Positions 7,016 through 14,300 of a stretch of DNA of 29,510 bases are shown here, piece after piece. The notes beneath the pieces are model-generated. The model made no database searches. It was given only the letters and a program-made list of their open reading frames with translations, and was not told where the DNA came from. Origin of the DNA: PALSA-505 sp035308365 (GTDB taxonomy: Bacteria; Actinomycetota; Actinomycetes; Streptosporangiales; Streptosporangiaceae); assembly GCA_035308365.1 (NCBI GenBank), contig DATGGU010000199.1, forward strand, positions 1-29,510. The letters run 5' to 3'. Both the position numbers and the translations under genes were made by a program. Numbering within the stretch: position 1 is the first letter of the stretch; each line of letters begins with the position of its first letter.

Positions 7016-7312
7016 GAACGTTCCCTTTCCCGGCGGCGGTCATTTCCTCCCCGGTAACGTCCGCCGCGCCGTTCCGGGTTCAGCCACCCACCCGGTCCAC
7101 CGCCGTTTCGGTGCCTAGAATCCAGGCATTCTCCCGACTGGCGGCGACCGGCGATGGATCAGCTCGGGGTGGAATTCCGCGCCGGCGCGGGCGGCACGTT
7201 CCCATGACCTGGACAGCAGGCCTTCGTCCTCGAAGCCGCGAACCGGGATGTCACGGTGAGCGACATCCCGGCTCTGACCGGCCTCAGCCCGGCCCCGCGC
7301 TAACCGTCTCCG
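7016..7312. other. intergenic region with a degenerate coding fragment
   Basis: 297 bp between two leftward genes; it should contain the promoter of the propeller gene on the minus strand, which I could not define. TAGAAT at about 7116 resembles a plus-strand -10. The only coding-like sequence is the interrupted frame listed separately. Confidence 0.4.
7154..7303 (+). pseudogene. possible interrupted reading-frame remnant
   Basis: One frame reads MDQLGVEFRAGAGGTFP, a TGA, then 'QAFVLEAANRDVTVSDIPAL' and a TAA. The second half has protein-like composition unlike the usual GC-rich shadow. No homology recognised. Weak; it may be chance. Confidence 0.2.
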
Positions 7313-7975
7313 TCATGATCCTGTGCACTGCCGGCTTGCCTGGACCAGGCCGTACGGCAGTGGCAGCGCGCCCGGCGGCACCCGCTTCATCTGGCCCGGC
7401 AGCACGGGGTGTGTCCCCGGCGGCGGGATCGAAATGGACAGGCCCAGGCCAGGCGGGAGAGCCGCCGGATGGATCGCCAGGACAACCCGGCTGCCGCGGA
7501 TCCAGGGAGGTGTCTGCATGGTGACGACCCTCATCAGGGCGCGCGGGCTCGTATGGTAGACCCGGCACGCCGGGTTGGGCGGAGGGGTGACGACGGCCGG
7601 CAGGCCATCGGCCCGCAGCGTGCGCTGCAGCCCGGCCGGATCGCGCCATTCGCGGATGGTGACGGCGATGTTGCCGTCGGCTTGTTTGACCACCGTCCAG
7701 GCCGCCAACTGGGCGTGAGCCGGCTGGGCGGCCGGTGGCTGGGCGTGGGCCGGCTGGGCGGCCGACGGCGGGGGGTGCGCCGGATGGCCGCCCGGCAGCA
7801 GCGCCGTCACGGCCAGCGCCGCCCCGGCTGCCACGGCCAGCGCCCCGGACGCGCCGGTGACCCGGCGCCGGGCGCGGATGGCCCGGCTGCGGTTCACGAT
7901 CCGGTCCACCGGGACTTCCAGGTGGGCGCCGGTCACGGACTCCTTCACCGCGGTGATCAGTTCGTCATCATTCAT
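7313..7975 (-). CDS. single-pass membrane protein coupled to ECF sigma factor (possible anti-sigma)
   Basis: 220 residues from ATG 7975. The start overlaps the sigma factor's TGA in an ATGA tetranucleotide, and GGAGAG lies 8 bases upstream, so the two are translationally coupled. Residues 1-45 are charged and cytosolic (MNDDELITAVKESV, then a RSRAIRARRR stretch), followed by one membrane helix (about 46-64), a Pro/Ala/Gln/His linker with 'PAHAQPPAAQ' repeats and a ~120-residue extracytoplasmic domain I do not recognise. Position and topology fit an anti-sigma or sigma-linked sensor, but no zinc-binding anti-sigma motif (HxxxCxxC) is present, so this is inference. Confidence 0.7.
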   Translation of the reverse strand: MNDDELITAVKESVTGAHLEVPVDRIVNRSRAIRARRRVTGASGALAVAAGAALAVTALLPGGHPAHPPPSAAQPAHAQPPAAQPAHAQLAAWTVVKQADGNIAVTIREWRDPAGLQRTLRADGLPAVVTPPPNPACRVYHTSPRALMRVVTMQTPPWIRGSRVVLAIHPAALPPGLGLSISIPPPGTHPVLPGQMKRVPPGALPLPYGLVQASRQCTGS

Positions 7976-8490
7976 GCTGAGCTCTCCTGGTGTCGTTCGG
8001 GCATAAGGTCGCTGCGCAGCGCGGCGAGGGCGCGGGCCATGTGGGCCATGACCGTGTTCGGCGTGATGCCGAGCAGTTCCGCCGTGCGCGCCGTATCCAT
8101 GTCGAGCACCAGCCGCAACGCGACCACCTGCCGCTGCCGGGCAGGCAATCGCAGCAGGGCGGCCATGATCCGCGGATCGATGCCGCTGCCTTGTGCCCCG
8201 TCGCTGGCCGGCCGGTCGGCGATCCTGCTGGGGTCTGGTACCGGTACCTCCCGGCGGTGGCGCCGCCACCGGGAGATGTTCATGTTCAGCGCGGTGCGCA
8301 CCACCCACCCTGTGGGAGCCGGGTGCTGGCTGACCGTGCGCCACGACGCACAGGCCCGCGCGAAGGCCTCGGCCACCAGATCCTGCGCCAGATCCCGATC
8401 GCCGACGCTGATCAGGACCGTGCGCAGGCACTCATCCTTGGACCGGAGGTAGAACTCCGCGAAGTCCAGCCGTTGGGTTCCCACACTCAT
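7972..8490 (-). CDS. ECF-type RNA polymerase sigma factor
   Basis: 172 residues from ATG 8490 (GTG 8499 also possible). Region 2 is recognisable: 'FAEFYLRSKDECLRTVLISV', then 'DRDLAQDLVAEAFARAC' and 'TGWVVRTALNMNISRWRR'. Region 4 is 'LPARQRQVVALRLVLDMDT', then 'ARTAELLGITPNTVMAHMAR', the helix-turn-helix for the -35 element. It resembles SigE-like actinobacterial ECF factors. The stop overlaps the start of a single-pass membrane protein, the usual place of its regulator. The promoter upstream (8500-8560) was not resolved. Confidence 0.9.
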   Translation of the reverse strand: MSVGTQRLDFAEFYLRSKDECLRTVLISVGDRDLAQDLVAEAFARACASWRTVSQHPAPTGWVVRTALNMNISRWRRHRREVPVPDPSRIADRPASDGAQGSGIDPRIMAALLRLPARQRQVVALRLVLDMDTARTAELLGITPNTVMAHMARALAALRSDLMPERHQESSA

Positions 8491-8593
8491 AAGACGCACG
8501 ACCGTCAGGGGAGGGATTAGCCGGCGGACGGTAGAAGTGGTTGGCTGTCAAGTCCCGGACCTTACGCCCGGCTGAACCGCCAGCCGGGAAACC

Positions 8594-8638
8594 GCGCCGT
8601 ATAAATGCCCGGCTCCGCTGTCCAGACGGGGTAGTCAG
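8594..8638 (+). repeat. TATAAATG direct repeat, copy 1
   Basis: A ~44-bp element starting cGCc/tGTATAAATGCCCGG and ending in GTAGTCAG. It recurs 73 bp downstream with about 85-90% identity. A short CCCG/CGGG stem can form inside. Confidence 0.75.
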
Positions 8639-8667
8639 GCACACACAGCAGGGGCGCATGGCCACTG

Positions 8668-8711
8668 CGCTGTATAAATGCCCGGCTCCGCTATCCAGGC
8701 GGGCTATTCAG
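8668..8711 (+). repeat. TATAAATG direct repeat, copy 2
   Basis: Second copy of the ~44-bp element, with GCCCG/CGGGC able to pair. Function unknown: paired promoters, protein-binding sites or repeated small RNA elements are possible. Confidence 0.75.
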
Positions 8712-8815
8712 AGCTGACCCCGGCGCCTGCTCCCAGCGCCCCGGGCCGCATCCCGGGACCCCACGGGGAGCGTGGTTACCCAACGGCTGAGGGGGTAGGG
8801 TGACGAATTGAGCGG

Positions 8816-8839
8816 CCCGGCTGGGAAGACCCAGCCGGG
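8816..8839. terminator. perfect 10-bp hairpin in gene-free DNA
   Basis: CCCGGCTGGG, loop AAGA, CCCAGCCGGG. It is terminator-like but follows no recognised gene, so it may end an unannotated small transcript from the repeat region. Confidence 0.55.
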
Positions 8840-9161
8840 ACGTGCTGCTTGCCAAACGTCTGGACAATTTAATCAAAATTTTCTGCGGTGTACTGCGGGT
8901 AACTCCGACTCGAATTTCTGTCCTGAGAATGCGCTATGCGCGGGCGGCCTGGATCGCGCTGAACACTACCGGTGATCGTCACTGAACCTGAATGTCCGAT
9001 AAGTTCTTTCAGATCCGGGTTCTTGGCCGGGATCTGCTTACCCGGAGCAACGTTACGATGCGCCGGACCTGCGGCGATGCACGACCGCCACGGGAAGCCT
9101 TCCTTGCGGCAACTTGTTACAATTTCCTGGTGCGGAGTGGATTGGAACGCCGGTGGCTGGA

Positions 9162-9191
9162 TTGCCGTTAACACATAAGATCTTTTATAGA
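9162..9191 (+). promoter_or_regulatory. promoter candidate for histidine kinase operon
   Basis: -35 TTGCCG (9162-9167), 18-bp spacer, -10 TATAGA (9186-9191). The predicted start of transcription near 9198 lies downstream of the upstream possible start codons at 9114 and 9153, which favours GTG 9264 as the kinase start. Confidence 0.45.
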
Positions 9192-9263
9192 TCCCGGGTA
9201 GATGCTGGCGCGCCCGGCGAATTCGCGCTCGGCAGGCTGGCCGGGCCGCCGGTTCATGCCGGC

Positions 9264-10451
9264 GTGCGCATCTGGGAGCGGGTTCCGTTCGGCGATGCCT
9301 TGCTCACCACCCTGCTGGCCTTCGGCATCCTGCTGGTGGTGGCCGAGAATTCCCCGGAGACCGCCGGGCCCGCGGTCGCGATTTCGTTGTTGGTCCTGTG
9401 CTGGCTGGCCGGCCTGGCGGCCCGCCGTGCGGTCGCCCGCTACGGCCACCGCGCGGTAACGGATATCTATACCGTCATCCTGGTCGGCATGTTCACCGGC
9501 GCCGCGCTCAGCGCTGCGGAAAGCTGTGCGGCGTTGTTCGCCATCGGGCCACAGACCTTCGGAGTGCTCAGGCCCAGGTACGCACGCCGGCTGGTCGTCC
9601 TGCTCAGCGTCATCCCAGCCGTGCGCTTCATCGGCATGACGCCCGTGAACGTCGTGATGGTGACCGAATTCTGCGTGATGGCAGTGCTCGCCGTGACGTT
9701 CTCGCTCACCGCGGGTTCGTGGATGCGGGAGATCATTGACCAGAGCAACGAGCGAGCCGACCTCATCCAGCGGCTGCGCGCCGCCCAGGCCGAGGTGGAG
9801 CAGTTGTCCGAGGAACGCGGGATGCTCGCCGAGCGCGAGCGGCTCGCCCGGGAGATCCACGACACGCTGACGCAAGGCTTTGCCAGCATCCTCATGCTGG
9901 TTCAGGGCGCAGCGCGGACGACCGGCGCGGACACGTCCGCCCATGAGCAGCTCATGATCGCCGCTCAGACCGCCCGGGAAAACCTCGCCGAGGCGCGGGC
10001 GCTGGTTGCCGAACTGGCCCCGGTATCGCTGGCCGGCCCGCTGGACGAGGCGCTGAAGCGGCTGGCGGACCGGGTCGCGGTGGACCTTGGCATCCCGCTG
10101 ACGTTCTCGGTGACCGGGACGACCCGCGACCTCCCCCCGGACTGCGAGGTAGCGCTGCTCAGAGTGGCTCAGGAGGGGCTGGCGAACGTCCGCAAGCATG
10201 CCCATGCCCGCCAGGTGCGGCTGCAGCTCGACTATGCCGCCGACGCCACCAGGCTCACCGTCTCCGACGACGGCGCCGGTTTCGTCCCGTCCCCGGGCGC
10301 GGACGGTTTCGGTCTGCGTGGCATGCGTTCCAGGGCGCAGATGGTCGGTGGTTCACTCACGGTCCGCAGTGAGCCAGGCCGGGGAACCACGATCGACTTC
10401 GTGGTCCCGGTCGCCGCCTCCGAGGCGGATCGGCCGGCCCCGGCCCGGTGA
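9264..10451 (+). CDS. NarL/DegS-type sensor histidine kinase
   Basis: 395 residues from GTG 9264; the frame is open to TTG 9114 (445 residues) and the start is uncertain because no good ribosome site is seen. The N-terminal ~150 residues hold about five hydrophobic helices with short loops, i.e. a membrane sensor without a large external domain. A coiled coil leads to the HisKA_3 box 'ERERLAREIHDTLTQGF', the phosphorylated His being residue 199. The ATPase domain has 'EGLANVRKHAHA' (N box), 'SDDGAGF' (G1) and 'GFGLRGMRSRA' (G2). It overlaps the response regulator gene by a few bases, forming a standard two-component pair. The signal is unknown. Confidence 0.9.
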   Translation: MRIWERVPFGDALLTTLLAFGILLVVAENSPETAGPAVAISLLVLCWLAGLAARRAVARYGHRAVTDIYTVILVGMFTGAALSAAESCAALFAIGPQTFGVLRPRYARRLVVLLSVIPAVRFIGMTPVNVVMVTEFCVMAVLAVTFSLTAGSWMREIIDQSNERADLIQRLRAAQAEVEQLSEERGMLAERERLAREIHDTLTQGFASILMLVQGAARTTGADTSAHEQLMIAAQTARENLAEARALVAELAPVSLAGPLDEALKRLADRVAVDLGIPLTFSVTGTTRDLPPDCEVALLRVAQEGLANVRKHAHARQVRLQLDYAADATRLTVSDDGAGFVPSPGADGFGLRGMRSRAQMVGGSLTVRSEPGRGTTIDFVVPVAASEADRPAPAR

Positions 10452-11089
10452 TGACCACCCGGGCTATCCGTGTCCTGATAACCGACGATCACCCGGTGAT
10501 CCGCACCGGGCTGCGCGGAATGCTGGTGGGTGAGCCCGACATCGCGCTGGCCGGCGAGGCGGCCTCGGGCGACGAAGCGGTCGCCCTGCTCAGCGACGAG
10601 CCGTTCGACGTCGTGCTGATGGATCTGCGAATGCCGGGCGAAGACGGGATCTCGGTGATACCCCGCATCCTGGCGGTACGCCCTAACACAAGGGTCATCA
10701 TGCTCAGTACCTACGAGAAGGTCGCCGACATCCAGCGTGCCATCGACAATGGCGCGGCCGGTTACCTGGGAAAGGACACCTCACCCACGGAACTGGCCAA
10801 TGCCATCCGGTCGGCCCACCGGGGTGAGACCGTCTTGTCGCCCGGGGCCGCGACGAAGCTGGCGAACCGTCCACAGACCCCGGTCAGCGGACCGCTGTCG
10901 CCGCGCGAGACCGAGGTGCTGGGCCAGATCGCCCACGGCAAGAGCAACGCCGAGGTCGGCGCGAGCCTGTTCATCAGCGAGGCGACGGTGAAGACGCACC
11001 TGGTGCGCATCTTCGACAAACTCGGGGTCTCCGACCGGACCGCCGCCGTCACCCGCGCGCTCGCACTGGGCATGCTCCCGCCGCTGTGA
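10451..11089 (+). CDS. NarL/FixJ-family response regulator
   Basis: 212 residues from ATG 10451 (GTG 10448 gives one more); the start overlaps the kinase's TGA, so translation is coupled. The receiver domain shows the acidic pair in 'LITDDHPVIR', the phospho-acceptor Asp in 'VVLMDLRMPGEDG' (about residue 55), Ser/Thr in 'IMLSTYEK' and Lys in 'AGYLGKD'. The C-terminal LuxR/GerE DNA-binding domain is 'LSPRETEVLGQIAHGKSNAE' followed by 'LFISEATVKTHLVRIFDKLG'. It is the cognate partner of the upstream kinase; its targets are unknown. Confidence 0.93.
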   Translation: MTTRAIRVLITDDHPVIRTGLRGMLVGEPDIALAGEAASGDEAVALLSDEPFDVVLMDLRMPGEDGISVIPRILAVRPNTRVIMLSTYEKVADIQRAIDNGAAGYLGKDTSPTELANAIRSAHRGETVLSPGAATKLANRPQTPVSGPLSPRETEVLGQIAHGKSNAEVGASLFISEATVKTHLVRIFDKLGVSDRTAAVTRALALGMLPPL

Positions 11090-11141
11090 CGCGCGTGACG
11101 ATGGGCGCCCGTCGTCCACCACCCGCCGCTGTGACGCCCGT
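11077..11141 (+). repeat. 45-bp duplication of the response-regulator 3' tail
   Basis: CCCGCCGCTGTGACGC at 11077 (it includes the TGA stop) recurs at 11122 with the next four bases nearly matching. Another instance of a gene end copied directly downstream of itself. Confidence 0.7.
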
Positions 11142-11361
11142 GTGAGGACCGCCGCCGCCCGCGGCCCGGCGCCAAAGTTGTGCATCCTGCCCGTTGTGTC
11201 TTGCGCTGTATGCCCCGATCGTTAAAAATTTGCCCAAGAGTTTAAGGGGTCGTTCGGTTCTGTCGTGTCACCCTTTCGATGGATACCGCGGTACCCCCGT
11301 TCTGCATCATGATCTTGACTTAGGCGGGTCAGTCATACCTGAGGGGGGCGGAGAGAACTCC
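11090..11361. other. intergenic region upstream of SARP regulator
   Basis: 272 bp. After the duplicated regulator tail comes an A/T-richer stretch (11220-11250, GTTAAAAATTTG...GTTTAAGG) and TTGACT at about 11314, which may be promoter elements of the SARP gene; no -10 at good spacing was found. Confidence 0.35.
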
Positions 11362-12249
11362 ATGTGGTCGAGCACATCAACCACGGGGCGCGCCGAAGAG
11401 AATACGGACAGGCTGAACAACGAGGTCAGCGGGGGGTCCGCTGAGGTTTGCGACAACATGCTGCGGGTCCTCGGCAAGTTCGAGCTCATCGTTGGCTCGA
11501 GAGCGGTCGACCCGAGCGCCAACTGCCGGCGCCTGCTAACCCTGCTCGCGATCAGGGACTGCCAGGTCAGCAGGGCCAGCGCGGCAGGCACGCTGTGGCC
11601 GGACGCCACAGCGGCCCGCGCCAACGCCAACCTCCGGTCGGTCCTGTGGAAGATGCAGCGCTGCTGCCCCGAGGTGGTGGACGCCTCGTTCCATGTGGTC
11701 AGGCTGGCGCCGGACGTGTGTGTCGACATCAAGGAGGTCGGCCAGGTCGCCAGGAGCCTGCTCGACCGCTCGGTCACCAGGACCCCCGGCGGGCTCAGCG
11801 AGGCGCTGAACTGCAACCTCCACGAGGACATCGTTCCCGATCTCGGCGACGAGGAGTGGCTGGCCGCCGAGCGCGAGCGGCACCGTCAGCTTCGGCTGCA
11901 CGCGCTGGAGTCGCTGAGCGAAGATCTCATCGCCGTCGGCTGGCACGGTGCGGCGGTAGAAACGGCGCTGAGTGTGATCCGGGTCGACCCGTTCAGGGAA
12001 AGCGCCCGCCAGCTCCTGGTGCGGGCGTACCTGGCCGAGGGGAACCAACTGGAGGCGCACCGCCAGTACCGGGAGTACCGCAACCTGATGCGCCGGGAAC
12101 TCGGCATGGAACCGACCGACAAATTCCTGAAGCTGGTGCAGGTCCCCGACATCGCCTGCCCGCCGCAGGGACGCCCTCGGCCGGTGCCACACCGTCCGCC
12201 GGTACGGCCCCCGGCCGGATCCCGCCGTCAGCCGGTACGAGTGCTCTAG
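11362..12249 (+). CDS. SARP/BTAD-family transcriptional regulator
   Basis: 295 residues from ATG 11362, preceded by GGAGAG about 8 bases upstream; the frame is open to 11194 but that stretch has no ribosome site. Residues ~33-115 form an OmpR-like winged helix (MLRVLGKFELIVGSRAV, then 'CRRLLTLLAIRD' and 'LWPDATAARANANLRSVLWK'), and ~125-265 the bacterial transcriptional activation domain ('EEWLAAERERHRQLRLHALE', then 'AYLAEGNQLEAHRQYREYRN' with 'ELGMEPT'). The Pro/Arg-rich tail is unstructured. SARPs commonly activate secondary-metabolite or developmental genes. It is convergent with the four-gene operon at 12375-18289; whether it controls that operon is unknown. Confidence 0.9.
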   Translation: MWSSTSTTGRAEENTDRLNNEVSGGSAEVCDNMLRVLGKFELIVGSRAVDPSANCRRLLTLLAIRDCQVSRASAAGTLWPDATAARANANLRSVLWKMQRCCPEVVDASFHVVRLAPDVCVDIKEVGQVARSLLDRSVTRTPGGLSEALNCNLHEDIVPDLGDEEWLAAERERHRQLRLHALESLSEDLIAVGWHGAAVETALSVIRVDPFRESARQLLVRAYLAEGNQLEAHRQYREYRNLMRRELGMEPTDKFLKLVQVPDIACPPQGRPRPVPHRPPVRPPAGSRRQPVRVL

Positions 12250-12264
12250 CGGCCTCGCTGGCAT

Positions 12265-12310
12265 CGCTGGCACGTGCCGCCGCCATTTCCGGCGGCGCGT
12301 GGTGCCAGCG
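12265..12310. terminator. long hairpin after SARP gene
   Basis: CGCTGGCAC...GTGCCAGCG outer stem (9 bp), a 4-base internal mismatch, inner stem CGCCGCC/GGCGGCG and loop ATTTCC. It follows the SARP stop by 15 bases; likely terminator. Confidence 0.65.
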
Positions 12311-12324
12311 GGCGGCAAGTCCTG

Positions 12325-12355
12325 CGCCCGCCAGGTCACAGTCCCCTGGCGGGCG
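12325..12355. terminator. 11-bp stem hairpin between convergent genes
   Basis: CGCCCGCCAGG, 9-base loop, CCTGGCGGGCG. It lies 20 bases past the stop of the leftward operon. Second hairpin of this junction; works in both directions. Confidence 0.65.
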
Positions 12356-12357
12356 GT

Positions 12358-12393
12358 CAGGCACACCCGGAGCTTCACAGGCACACCCGGAGC
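12358..12393. repeat. 20-bp duplication of the leftward operon's 3' tail
   Basis: CAGGCACACCCGGAGC at 12358-12373 and 12378-12393 (period 20). The second copy is the real end of the membrane-protein gene (LRVCL in reverse, stop at 12375-12377); the first repeats it, with another in-register TCA. Confidence 0.75.
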
Positions 12394-14300
12394 AGTCCCA
12401 GCAGCTTGACCGGGCAATTGCCAGGGTGGGGATGCGGCGTGCGGGTCGGGGACGGGGTCGGGGACGGAGATGGAGATGGAGATGGAGATGGAGATCCGGA
12501 GGGTGGTGGGGACGGCGTTGGGAATGCCGATGGCTGTCCGGGGCCACCGGGCCGCGTCTGGTGCGCGGACTGCCCGCTCTGCCTGACCGACCCGGCGGCC
12601 AGCCGCGATCCGGGCGGGAAACTGCTCCCAGCCGGCCTGGTCCTGGTGTGCGACGGAGCCCGGCCAGGTGCCTTCGGCCCGGATGACAGCATCGGGGCCA
12701 GGCCAGCCGCCGCTGCCCGCGAGCCACCGTGCTGATCAGTGGCCTTGCTGGCGAATCCGACGACGATCGCAACGGCCAGGACCGCCGTGACCCCGGCGGT
12801 CGCCGCTGCCTGCCGGCCGTTCCCTTCCGGTCTGGGCACCCAGCGAGCCGTTGCCCGGCTGGACGCGGCGGCGGCCTGCCCGGCGGGAACGGTCTGTGTC
12901 GCGGCGGCGGCCTGTGCCGCGGGAACGGCCTGTGCCGCGGCGGCGGCCTGTGCCGCGGGAACGGTCTGCGCGGCGGCGATCTGCCCGGCGGACACGCTGA
13001 CTGCCGGGACGGCAGCGGCTGCGCGCCGCCGGCGGCGGCCAACCGTGTGCGGCTGAGGCTCACCGGCTCCGGCCAGGTCAGGGGAGTCGACCGGGCTGGG
13101 TTCTGGGCCTGCCGGCCAGCCCTGGTGCGGGCTTTCGTAGCGGAGCCGGTACCTGCCGAGGGCCAGCTCGGCGCCTGGCACCAGCGGCACCGGCACGTTG
13201 GGCTCGATCCGCAGATTGCTCCCACCGGGAAGGAAGAGCCAGATCGCCCGCACCGGGCTGGACACCACCGGCTGCCAGCCGACGAGCTTTATCTGGGCGA
13301 CCGTCCGCGGATGCTCGCCGGCCGGGAGGAACGCCAGTTCGCCGTCGGGTTCCGGCGCGGTCAGGGTGAGATCGTGGTCGAGCACCGCCGTGCTGCCGTC
13401 GGCGAGAATCAGGATCCCGGCCGGCGGACGCCGCCCATACGTAACCGGGTCGGTTCGCGCCAGGACCGCCGCTCCGCACACCGCGCAGTATCTGGCCTGC
13501 GGGTGGCTGACGTGGCCGTGCCCGCACATTACAACTTGCGCGAGCGTCCCAGGCTCCGCGGCCACCGCAGGCCCAGCGGCGGCCATGACGGGACCGGCCC
13601 CGGCAGCCACATCTGCGGGCTTGGCGGCGGCGCCCAGTGCACCGGCCGGGCCGGCCGGGCCGGGCGTACCGTCAGCTTCCCCTGCCGCGCCGGGCGCACC
13701 AACAGCCACTCCAGCTGCACCAGCCACGCAGGATGTCCCAGCCGCCCCGGCCGCGCTGGCCGCATCAGCCGCGCTGGCCGCACCAGCCGTATCCGCGGCG
13801 ACGGCGTTGGGCCAGGTGTAGCGGCGCCGTAGCCTGCCCGGCGCCAGGGCCAGCACCTTGCCGCCCTCGAAGCGCCAGCGCAGGTGCATCACGCGCAGCG
13901 GTCCCTGCATGAACAGCCAGGTCAGCAGCCAGGTGGTGCCGACGTGGATGGTGTACAGCGGGATGATCGGCGACGACAGGCGTGTGGTGCCGGGGATGAC
14001 GTTCAGGATGTGCGTCACGTACCACAGCGGGATCGCCTCGGGCACGACCACCAGCAGGGCGAACACCGACGGCCAGTCCTTGTCCCAGCGGGACTGCTGG
14101 ATGATGTGGTAGACGGCCTCCCAGCCCAGGCCCAGCAGCGTCATCAGCCCGAGCGCCCGGAACGTCACGTGGTAAGCGAAGGTGGAACTCATCCCGGCGG
14201 GGCGGGGCAGCACGGGGGTGATGGCAGCGGTCCACAGCACGCCCACCGTGGCGGCCAGGAAGATGCGGGTCTGGAGTCGGCCCATCAAGGTTGGGGTCAT
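12375..14300 (-). CDS. membrane protein with zinc ribbon and FHA-like domain
   Basis: 641 residues from ATG 14300, chosen because it overlaps the FAD gene's TGA (ATGA). Four N-terminal membrane helices (about 12-28, 46-68, 77-100, 112-132) are followed by a cytosolic region: an Ala/Gly/Pro collagen-like linker, a zinc ribbon 'CGHGHVSHPQARYCAVCG', and a ~110-residue beta domain with 'LILADGSTAVLDHDLTL' and 'LGRYRLRYESPHQG' that resembles a degenerate FHA fold. An Ala/Gln/Pro repeat region, one more helix (about 495-517) and a Ser-Pro repeat tail follow. Function unknown; it may read a phospho-signal or scaffold. It is the last gene of the Tat/MFS/FAD operon. Confidence 0.72.
   Translation of the reverse strand: MTPTLMGRLQTRIFLAATVGVLWTAAITPVLPRPAGMSSTFAYHVTFRALGLMTLLGLGWEAVYHIIQQSRWDKDWPSVFALLVVVPEAIPLWYVTHILNVIPGTTRLSSPIIPLYTIHVGTTWLLTWLFMQGPLRVMHLRWRFEGGKVLALAPGRLRRRYTWPNAVAADTAGAASAADAASAAGAAGTSCVAGAAGVAVGAPGAAGEADGTPGPAGPAGALGAAAKPADVAAGAGPVMAAAGPAVAAEPGTLAQVVMCGHGHVSHPQARYCAVCGAAVLARTDPVTYGRRPPAGILILADGSTAVLDHDLTLTAPEPDGELAFLPAGEHPRTVAQIKLVGWQPVVSSPVRAIWLFLPGGSNLRIEPNVPVPLVPGAELALGRYRLRYESPHQGWPAGPEPSPVDSPDLAGAGEPQPHTVGRRRRRAAAAVPAVSVSAGQIAAAQTVPAAQAAAAAQAVPAAQAAAATQTVPAGQAAAASSRATARWVPRPEGNGRQAAATAGVTAVLAVAIVVGFASKATDQHGGSRAAAAGLAPMLSSGPKAPGRAPSHTRTRPAGSSFPPGSRLAAGSVRQSGQSAHQTRPGGPGQPSAFPTPSPPPSGSPSPSPSPSPSPTPSPTRTPHPHPGNCPVKLLGLLRVCL
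12466..12495. repeat. GGAGAT x5 hexamer repeat
   Basis: Five perfect GGAGAT units encode the Ser-Pro run of the membrane protein's tail on the minus strand. Hexamer slippage keeps the frame. Confidence 0.85.

Larger units (their letters stand above)
8491..9263. other. long gene-poor intergenic region
   Basis: About 770 bp between divergent ECF sigma and histidine kinase genes. It contains a ~44-bp direct repeat, a perfect 10-bp hairpin and a promoter for the kinase, listed separately. No protein or RNA family was recognised. The 8869-9174 minus-strand frame is open but has no ribosome site or recognisable product. Parts (about 8860-9180) are less GC-rich than the surrounding genes. Confidence 0.5.

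Noticed and set aside
8594..8720. tRNA gene in the TATAAATG repeat region
   Set aside because: No cloverleaf, T-loop (GTTCRA) or acceptor pairing could be formed.
8869..9174. 101-residue minus-strand frame in the intergenic region
   Set aside because: No ribosome site, no recognisable domain, and it would overlap the kinase promoter region.
12466..12495. GGAGAT run as a phase-variation switch
   Set aside because: Unit length is six, so slippage cannot change the reading frame.
11448..12686. Plus-strand frame running through the SARP gene and its terminators
   Set aside because: Frame-shifted reading of the SARP gene, Arg/Gly/Pro-rich, crossing two hairpins.
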